A stretch of 64,000 nucleotides of DNA from Rhodoferax sp. OV413 (GTDB lineage Bacteria > Pseudomonadota > Gammaproteobacteria > Burkholderiales > Burkholderiaceae_C): contig NZ_FNJA01000003.1 of NCBI RefSeq assembly GCF_900104385.1, positions 310,001 through 374,000 of the forward strand, given 5' to 3'. The position numbers were made by a program, and so were the translations under genes. The notes under the pieces were generated by a model. The model was not told where the DNA came from. It did not search any database and saw only the letters and a list, made by a program, of their open reading frames with translations. Position 1 is the stretch's first letter. Every line of letters begins with the position of its first letter. This document shows, in pieces, positions 58,097 through 64,000 of this stretch.

Positions 58097-60370
58097 ATGT
58101 CTCGACGCAAAAATTCCAACCAAAATACGGCTCCAGCGCACATTCAACCAGCGCAAGTAGCTATCAAAACTGCAGCGCCCTACGCCATGCTGCCCCTGGG
58201 CGCCATGCTGTTGGCCGGCTCGATGGGCGCGATGGCGCAAACCGAGACCAAGACCCTGGCGCCCGTCGTGGTGAAGGAAAAGGCGGAAGCAGCCCAAGGC
58301 AAAGACACCATCAAGGTTGAGCGCACCACCATCGGCAAGGGCAACCAGGAACTGCGCAACATTCCCCAGTCGATCACGGTTCTGACCGAAAAGCTGATCA
58401 CCGACCGTAACTTCGACACCGTACGGGACGTGCTGCGCAACACCGGCGGTATTTCGTTCCTGGCGGCTGAGGGCGGCGAAGAAGATATCAAACTGCGTGG
58501 CTTCAGCCTGCAAGGTTCTGGCGATGTGTTCGCCGACGGCATCCGCGATCCAGCCTTCTACGAACGCGACACCTTCAACAACGACCGGGTGGAAATCCTG
58601 CGCGGCTCTGCAGCTCTGCTGTTCGGCCGCGGCTCCACCGGCGGTGCGGTCAACCAGGTCAACAAGCAGCCGCTGCTGATTGACCAGAACGAAGTCAACG
58701 TAACCCTGGGCAGCCACAAATACCGCCGGGCCACGGGCGACTTCAACGTGAAGACCGGCGATAGCTCGGCTTTGCGCATCAATGCCATGGCCAACACCGC
58801 CGACAACAACGGCGCAGGCAGCAGCATCGACAAGCGCGGGATTGCTGGCGCCTACCGCTTCGGCATCGGTGAAGTCGACGAATTCTCGGTGGGCTTCTAC
58901 CAGTTGGAAAACCGCAACGGCATCAACTACGGCATCCGCTGGATCAAGCCTACGGCGGCCTCGCCAACCAGCACATCGCAACTCAATCCTAACCTGGACC
59001 CCGATGCCTACTACGGCATGGACAGCGACTACAACCATGGCCGCGCCTCCTACGGCACGTTGGGCCACATCCACCGCTTCTCGGCCGACACCGAACTGAA
59101 AACCACCATCCGCAAGGGTTCTTACTCGCGTGACCAACGTGCCACCTTGTGGAACTTCGCCGGCGCAGCCGCCCAACCCAATGGACAAGCGGTGGGACTG
59201 AACAACTTTGGTCCCGGTACGGTGCTGACGCGCGGTGCACAAAACAAGGTACAGGACATGAACAACCTGTACGGCCAGTCCGACCTGAGCAGCAAGTTCG
59301 AGGCACTCGGCTACAAGCATGAACTGCTGGCCGGCATCGACTACGCCCATGAAGAGCGCACCGTCTATGGAGCCCAAACGCTGACCGCAGCGCAAGCGGC
59401 TGTCCTGAACCGTCCTACCACGACGATCGGCACCCCCGACGATGGAGCCTCCGTCCCAGAAGGCACCCGCCCTTTCGGCGTGACCAACAACTACACCTCT
59501 AACGGTTACGGTATCTACGGCCAGGATGTGGTGCAGCTGGCGCCCAAGTGGAAGCTTTTGGGTGGTCTGCGCTTTGACCACATGACAGCGGGCTACAGAG
59601 CCTACAACGCGACCTCCGGTGCAGGCACGGGCACCTACTTCATGAACATTGCCAAGTGGAGCAAACGCGCAGGCGTGCTGTTCCAGCCGAACGAACTGCA
59701 GTCGTTCCACGTCGCTTACGGCACCTCGTTCAACACCTCTGGCGACGCTTATTCGCTGGGTGCCACGAACGCCGAAACCCCACCAGAAGAGAGCCAAAAC
59801 CTGGAACTGGGCGCTCGCCTGGATTCGGCCGACAAGCGCTTCACCACGCGCCTGGCCTTGTTCCGCACGACCAAAATGCATGAGCGCAACACCGATCCCC
59901 TGATCCCGATCGCCGTGCTGTCCGGCAAACGCCATGCCCAGGGTATCGACCTCGACTTCACCGGCCGCATCACGCCGCAATGGGAAGTGTTCGGCTCCTA
60001 TGCATGGATTCCAGTCGCCCGCATCGACGTAGGCGCACAAGGTGCTGAAGGCCAAGGCCAACGCCCATCGCTCACGCCCAAGTACAGCGGCACGGTGTGG
60101 ACTACCTACCAGATCACGCCGCAAATCCGCGTGGGCGCGGGCCTGAACTTCAAGGGCGAACAAACACCTAACCGCAACCCCGGCTTCTCGTCGCCGAGCT
60201 ATGTCACGGCCGACCTGTTGGCCGAATACACGGTGATTGAAGACAAATTCACCGTCAAGGCCAATGTGACGAACGTGACCAACAAGCTGTACGGCGATGC
60301 GCTGTACACCGCGTTCTATGTGCCGGGTGCGGGCCGCACCATGCAGGTCACGGCCAAGTACAAGTTCTAA
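58097..60370 (+). CDS. TonB-dependent siderophore receptor (catecholate type)
   Basis: A 757-residue outer-membrane receptor. The signal peptide ends in AMAQ at about residue 48 and has an unusually long n-region. A plug domain follows ([46 protein letters not shown]) and a beta-barrel ends with the aromatic residue in ...VTAKYKF. It resembles Fiu and related catecholate receptors; the ligand is not certain. Residues 8-27 (around [15 protein letters not shown]) are encoded by a dispersed repeat copy. It has its own Fur box and terminator. Confidence 0.93.
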   Translation: MSRRKNSNQNTAPAHIQPAQVAIKTAAPYAMLPLGAMLLAGSMGAMAQTETKTLAPVVVKEKAEAAQGKDTIKVERTTIGKGNQELRNIPQSITVLTEKLITDRNFDTVRDVLRNTGGISFLAAEGGEEDIKLRGFSLQGSGDVFADGIRDPAFYERDTFNNDRVEILRGSAALLFGRGSTGGAVNQVNKQPLLIDQNEVNVTLGSHKYRRATGDFNVKTGDSSALRINAMANTADNNGAGSSIDKRGIAGAYRFGIGEVDEFSVGFYQLENRNGINYGIRWIKPTAASPTSTSQLNPNLDPDAYYGMDSDYNHGRASYGTLGHIHRFSADTELKTTIRKGSYSRDQRATLWNFAGAAAQPNGQAVGLNNFGPGTVLTRGAQNKVQDMNNLYGQSDLSSKFEALGYKHELLAGIDYAHEERTVYGAQTLTAAQAAVLNRPTTTIGTPDDGASVPEGTRPFGVTNNYTSNGYGIYGQDVVQLAPKWKLLGGLRFDHMTAGYRAYNATSGAGTGTYFMNIAKWSKRAGVLFQPNELQSFHVAYGTSFNTSGDAYSLGATNAETPPEESQNLELGARLDSADKRFTTRLALFRTTKMHERNTDPLIPIAVLSGKRHAQGIDLDFTGRITPQWEVFGSYAWIPVARIDVGAQGAEGQGQRPSLTPKYSGTVWTTYQITPQIRVGAGLNFKGEQTPNRNPGFSSPSYVTADLLAEYTVIEDKFTVKANVTNVTNKLYGDALYTAFYVPGAGRTMQVTAKYKF
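58120..58176 (-). repeat. Dispersed palindromic repeat in the receptor signal-peptide region
   Basis: The minus strand reads GCTGCAGTTTTGATAGC, TACTTGCGCTGG, then AATGTGCGCTGGAGCC and TATTTTGG. It is antisense to the receptor, in frame, with the A|GCT boundary, and inserts about 19 residues in the n-region of the signal peptide. Confidence 0.8.
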
Positions 60371-60399
60371 GCTTGCTGCTTTTGTGCTGATCGCTACAA

Positions 60400-60423
60400 G
60401 CCGCCCTTCGGGGCGGCTTTTTT
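60400..60423 (+). terminator. Rho-independent terminator of the siderophore receptor
   Basis: GCCGCCC, loop TTCG, GGGCGGC and six T residues: a classic terminator 30 bases after the receptor stop. piuC therefore likely starts from its own promoter. Confidence 0.95.
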
Positions 60424-60467
60424 CATGCGTAGGCCACCACCCTGCACATACACCACAATCTCCTCCC

Positions 60468-61151
60468 ATGCTGCTGCACATCCCCCACATCCTGAGCCCC
60501 GAAGAAGTCCAACACGCCCAGCGCCTGCTGGCAGCCGCGCCCTGGGCCGATGGCCGCAGCAGCGCCGGCAGCCAGGCACGGGCCGTCAAAAACAATGAAC
60601 AGCTGCCGCACGACTGCGATGCCGCTACCGAAATCCGCGCCATGCTGCTGCGCGGGCTGGACCGCAACCCGACCTTCTTTTCGGCCGCCCTACCCAAGCG
60701 CGTCTACACCCCGCAGCTCAACCGCTACCAAGGTGGCAGCAATTTCTACGGCAACCATGTGGACAACGCTGTGCGCTTTGCGCCCGACACCGGGCTGCGG
60801 GTACGCACCGACATCTCCTGCACCCTGTTCCTCAGCGAGCCAACTGACTACGACGGTGGCGAGCTGGTGGTGCAGGACTCTGCCGGCGCACAGCGGGTCA
60901 AGCTGCCCGCTGGCGATATGGTGCTGTACGAGGGCACCAGCGTGCACCAGGTAGAGCCGGTCACGCGCGGCGCCCGCCTGGCCTGCTTTTTCTGGATCGA
61001 AAGCATGGTGCGCAGCGGGGAGCAACGCCGCATGTTGTTGGATATGGATATGGCCCTGCTGGGGCTGCGCCAGCAGCACGGCGAAACCCCGGAGACCACC
61101 GCACTGACCGGCACCTATCACAACTTGTTGCGCATGTGGGCAGATACATGA
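60468..61151 (+). CDS. piuC: PKHD-type Fe(II)/2-oxoglutarate hydroxylase PiuC
   Basis: A 227-residue iron- and 2-oxoglutarate-dependent dioxygenase. Ligands are His97, Asp99 (GNHVDNA) and His160 (TSVHQVEPV); Arg170 would bind 2-oxoglutarate. PiuC accompanies siderophore receptors in many proteobacteria; its substrate is unknown. The start is [14 protein letters not shown]. It overlaps the following oxidase gene by four bases (ATGA). Confidence 0.93.
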   Translation: MLLHIPHILSPEEVQHAQRLLAAAPWADGRSSAGSQARAVKNNEQLPHDCDAATEIRAMLLRGLDRNPTFFSAALPKRVYTPQLNRYQGGSNFYGNHVDNAVRFAPDTGLRVRTDISCTLFLSEPTDYDGGELVVQDSAGAQRVKLPAGDMVLYEGTSVHQVEPVTRGARLACFFWIESMVRSGEQRRMLLDMDMALLGLRQQHGETPETTALTGTYHNLLRMWADT

Positions 61152-62311
61152 GCGCCCCCAGCGTAGAGAAAATTCCGCCCGGCGTAGTCACGCTGGAAGA
61201 CCATGCGCGCCACGCCCAGACCGTGCTGGACGCCAACGCCTGGGCTTACTTCAGCGGTGGCGCCGGCGACGAAATCACCCTGCGTGCGAACCGCAGCGCC
61301 TGGGACGCACAGCTGCTGCAGCCCCGCGTGCTGCAAGTCCTGGCCGGCGGCCATACCCGCACCACGCTACTGGGCCGCACCCTGGCGCACCCGATTCTGC
61401 TGGCCCCGGTGGCCTACCAACGCATGGCGCACCCGGACGGCGAGCTGGCCAGCGCCTACGCTGCAGCCGCCCTGGGCGCGGGCATGGTGCTCAGCACGCA
61501 ATCTAGTATTGCTCTGGAAACCATAGCTGCTGCCGTAATACCAGAAAGCGCCAGAGGCCTTTTATGCTTCCAACTCTATCTGCAGCATGACCGCGGCTTC
61601 AGCCTGGACCTGGTACGCCGCGCCGAACAGGCCGGCTACGACGCGCTGGTGCTGACAGTAGATGCCCCCACCAACGGCGCGCGGGACCGCGAACGCCGCG
61701 CCAACTTCCGGCTGCCGCCCGGCGTATCGGCAGTGAACCTGGCCGGACTGGCGCCCGCCCCGGCGCCGGCCCTGCAGCCCGGCCAAAGCGCCTTGTTCGA
61801 CGGCTTGCTGGCCCACGCCCCCACCTGGGACGACGTAGCCTGGCTGCAGGCCCACACCCGCCTCCCCATCCTGCTCAAGGGCATCCTGCACCCCGAGGAT
61901 GCACGCCAAGCCGCCTCGCTGGGGCTGGCCGGGCTGATCGTCTCCAACCACGGCGGGCGCACGCTGGACACCACGCCCGCCACCGCCGCCGTGCTGCCGC
62001 GCATCAAGCAGGCGGTGGGCGACATGCCGGTGCTGGTCGATGGCGGCATCCGGCGCGGCACCGATGTACTCAAGGCCGTGGCCCTGGGCGCCAGCGCGGT
62101 GTTGATAGGGCGGCCATACGTCTACGGGCTGGCGAATGCGGGTGCTGTGGGCGTGGCCCATGTGCTGCGCCTGCTGCGCGACGAGCTGGAAATCGCCATG
62201 GCTTTGTGCGGCTGTGCGACCCTGGCGCAAGCGGGCCCGGCACTGCTGTTTGCGCAAAATCCAGGGAATTCCACGATAGGCATTGCAAATGCGACGGATT
62301 CGTATTTATAA
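61148..62311 (+). CDS. FMN-dependent alpha-hydroxy acid oxidase
   Basis: A 387-residue member of the LldD/glycolate oxidase family. [42 protein letters not shown] and the catalytic [14 protein letters not shown] are present. It differs strongly from the lldD at 50.8 kb, having a shorter N-terminus and ending without its tail. Residues 119-140 (from [12 protein letters not shown]) are in a dispersed repeat copy. Coupled to piuC by overlap and close to bfd, so it belongs to the iron region; substrate unknown. Confidence 0.87.
   Translation: MSAPSVEKIPPGVVTLEDHARHAQTVLDANAWAYFSGGAGDEITLRANRSAWDAQLLQPRVLQVLAGGHTRTTLLGRTLAHPILLAPVAYQRMAHPDGELASAYAAAALGAGMVLSTQSSIALETIAAAVIPESARGLLCFQLYLQHDRGFSLDLVRRAEQAGYDALVLTVDAPTNGARDRERRANFRLPPGVSAVNLAGLAPAPAPALQPGQSALFDGLLAHAPTWDDVAWLQAHTRLPILLKGILHPEDARQAASLGLAGLIVSNHGGRTLDTTPATAAVLPRIKQAVGDMPVLVDGGIRRGTDVLKAVALGASAVLIGRPYVYGLANAGAVGVAHVLRLLRDELEIAMALCGCATLAQAGPALLFAQNPGNSTIGIANATDSYL
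61511..61566 (+). repeat. Dispersed palindromic repeat inside the hydroxy-acid oxidase gene
   Basis: The plus strand reads GCTCTGGAAACCATAGCTGC, TGCCGTAATACC, then AGAAAGCGCCAGAGGCC and TTTTATG. It is sense to the gene and in frame (ATA GCT GCT). The right arm AAGCGCCAGAGGCC is a near-perfect match. Confidence 0.78.
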
Positions 62312-62349
62312 TCACCTATCTTCAACAGCCAGCCACCCTGCTTGCCGCC

Positions 62350-62595
62350 ATGATCGTCTGTGTATGCAACCGCGTTTCTGACCGTGACATCGCCCGCCAT
62401 GTGCGCGCGGGCTACGGGTTTGACGACATACAGCTCGAACTCGGCGTAGCCACCCAGTGTGGCCGGTGCGAAAGCTGCGCCCGCGATGTGGTCGCGCAGT
62501 GCAGTGCCTCCCACCCGGTTGCAGCGATTCAGCTCGCCAGCTCCATTTTGGAAAGCAGGGCATGGAACTCCTCGGCACACTTGGCGGCAGCCTGA
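62350..62595 (+). CDS. bfd: Bacterioferritin-associated ferredoxin
   Basis: An 81-residue [2Fe-2S] protein. It opens MIVCVCNRVSDRDI with Cys4 and Cys6, and has Cys37 and Cys40 in TQCGRCESCA; Cys43 is extra. Bfd delivers electrons to bacterioferritin to release iron and is normally Fur-repressed. The C-terminal 25 residues are unconserved and overlap a small open frame. It is 38 bases after the oxidase gene. Confidence 0.92.
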   Translation: MIVCVCNRVSDRDIARHVRAGYGFDDIQLELGVATQCGRCESCARDVVAQCSASHPVAAIQLASSILESRAWNSSAHLAAA

Positions 62596-62636
62596 TCCTG
62601 GTCGTAGGTTCGGCCTGGTGGATCTTTCGTAAATAA
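62562..62636 (+). CDS. Possible 24-residue single-pass membrane peptide
   Basis: ATG to TAA encodes MELLGTLGGSLILVVGSAWW followed by IFRK: a hydrophobic segment of about 17 residues capped by charged ends, the typical form of a small membrane protein. GGAAAG lies six bases before the ATG. It overlaps the end of bfd in another frame and precedes tonB by 66 bases. No family is recognised; it could be chance. Confidence 0.4.
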   Translation: MELLGTLGGSLILVVGSAWWIFRK

Positions 62637-62702
62637 ATTTTCAGGCTGCGGCCCTCAGCTCTGCCCTCGCAAGGCGGCAGGGATTGCTTGCGCCCACACT
62701 CT

Positions 62703-63404
62703 ATGAACAGCACTGCGCCTTTGTCCCCCTCTTTCTCTCTGCCGCGCCTCAGCCGCAATGCGGTGATCGTCAGCAGCGTGCTGGTTTTCCACGGCCTGGC
62801 CATCTGGGCCCTGCAAAGCGGCCTGGTCCGCAAGGCGATTGAAATCGTTGTGCCGGTTGAAATGCTGAGCGAATTCATCGAAGCGCCCCAGCCCAAGGTG
62901 GCACCCCCACCACCGCCTCCCGCACCCATAAAACAGCCGGTGGTCAAAACCAAGGCCCCCACCCTGCCGCCGGCACCGCAGCCCCTGGCCATAGCCGACC
63001 CGACACCCGCGCCGAACGCCCCTACCGGCGTCACCACGCCGCAGCCTCCCGCGCCGCCCATCGCCGAGCCGGTGGCTGTGGCGCCGCCCGCTCCTCCGGC
63101 AGCGCCGCCGGCGCCGCCCAAGATCGTCTTGCCGTCCAGCGATGCTGACTACCTGAACAACCCCTCCCCCACCTACCCCGCCATGAGTAAGCGCCTGGGC
63201 GAACAGGGCAAGGTGCTGGTGCGGGTGTTCATTGGCGTCGATGGCCTGCCTGGCAGAGCCGAGATCAAGAAGTCCAGCGGCTATGAGCGGCTGGACAAGT
63301 CCGCTTTGGAATACATCATGAAATGCCGCTTCGTCGCCGGCAAGGTCAACGGCGTGCCCCAACCTATGTGGTACGAGGCGCCGGTCAATTACGTCCTCGA
63401 ATAA
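62703..63404 (+). CDS. tonB: Energy transducer TonB
   Basis: A 233-residue TonB protein. A membrane anchor at about residues 19-38 is followed by a long Pro-rich linker (many PAPP repeats, about 58-140) that spans the periplasm, and a C-terminal TonB domain with YPAMSKRLGEQGKVLVRVFI and SGYERLDKSALEYI. It transmits proton-motive force to receptors such as the one at 58 kb. The ATG is preferred over a TTG 15 bases earlier. exbB follows after 21 bases. Confidence 0.95.
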   Translation: MNSTAPLSPSFSLPRLSRNAVIVSSVLVFHGLAIWALQSGLVRKAIEIVVPVEMLSEFIEAPQPKVAPPPPPPAPIKQPVVKTKAPTLPPAPQPLAIADPTPAPNAPTGVTTPQPPAPPIAEPVAVAPPAPPAAPPAPPKIVLPSSDADYLNNPSPTYPAMSKRLGEQGKVLVRVFIGVDGLPGRAEIKKSSGYERLDKSALEYIMKCRFVAGKVNGVPQPMWYEAPVNYVLE

Positions 63405-63425
63405 TTTTTACTTTTGGAGTTTTTA

Positions 63426-64000
<575 letters not shown>

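Noticed and set aside
57530-60697. A 1055-codon open frame antisense to the siderophore receptor and DUF1513
   Set aside because: It runs through a clear TonB receptor, its Fur box and terminator on the other strand; low-complexity translation; a codon-bias shadow.
62285-62312. AT-rich Fur-like stretch upstream of bfd
   Set aside because: The dyad symmetry is poor and it lies mostly inside the end of the oxidase gene; not enough matches to call a site.

Overview
The window is a contiguous piece of a GC-rich chromosome from a betaproteobacterium, most likely Burkholderiales/Comamonadaceae (Rhodoferax/Curvibacter/Acidovorax-like). This rests on gene order and protein flavour: yceD-rpmF-plsX-fabHDG-acpP-fabF, hisIE next to hinT and tatABC, sspAB beside petABC, gmk-rpoZ-spoT, and pilBCD-coaE-zapD-yacG-mutT. 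Species cannot be decided from sequence alone. No phage, insertion sequence, CRISPR array or secondary-metabolite cluster was seen; almost everything is core chromosome until the last 11 kb.

Layout. 1-5.6 kb: fatty-acid/phospholipid operon (minus strand). 5.6-7 kb: maf and an RsmI-like methylase (plus). 7-13.4 kb: S49 peptidase, Rieske protein, HAD phosphatase, mannose-1-phosphate guanylyltransferase and PEP carboxylase (minus). 13.5-17.6 kb: hemC-hemD-hemX-hemY (plus). 17.8-22.5 kb: rne and divergent rluC. 22.5-28 kb: pilB-pilC-pilD-coaE-zapD-yacG (plus). 28-33.4 kb: secA, argJ, a DUF815 ATPase and a Nudix hydrolase (minus), with dciA divergent from secA. 34-38 kb: tRNA-Thr, sspB-sspA and the bc1 complex genes petABC (minus). 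38-43 kb: mscL, pdxA, a Nif3-like protein, an MFS transporter and a DegS/DegQ-like protease. 43-46.5 kb: hisI-hisE-DUF4870-hinT and tatA-tatB-tatC (minus). 46.5-50.3 kb: gmk-rpoZ-spoT and convergent greB. 50.4-53 kb: two tandem identical tRNA-Arg genes, an lldD-like dehydrogenase and a DHH phosphoesterase. 53-64 kb: an iron-acquisition region with imelysin, a DUF1111 di-haem protein, a second imelysin, DUF1513, a TonB-dependent siderophore receptor, piuC, an FMN hydroxy-acid oxidase, bfd, tonB and exbB (cut by the window end).

The most unusual signal is a dispersed imperfect-palindrome repeat of about 50-55 bp. I count eleven recognisable copies plus one half copy. Some are intergenic. Others lie inside coding sequences (fabD, ppc, hemD, nif3-like, the siderophore receptor, the second hydroxy-acid oxidase), always in frame, and one supplies the C-terminus of the Nudix gene. 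The intragenic copies use the same codon phase in either orientation. This behaviour resembles the protein-invading palindromic elements known from Rickettsia. Whether this family has already been described I cannot tell from here.
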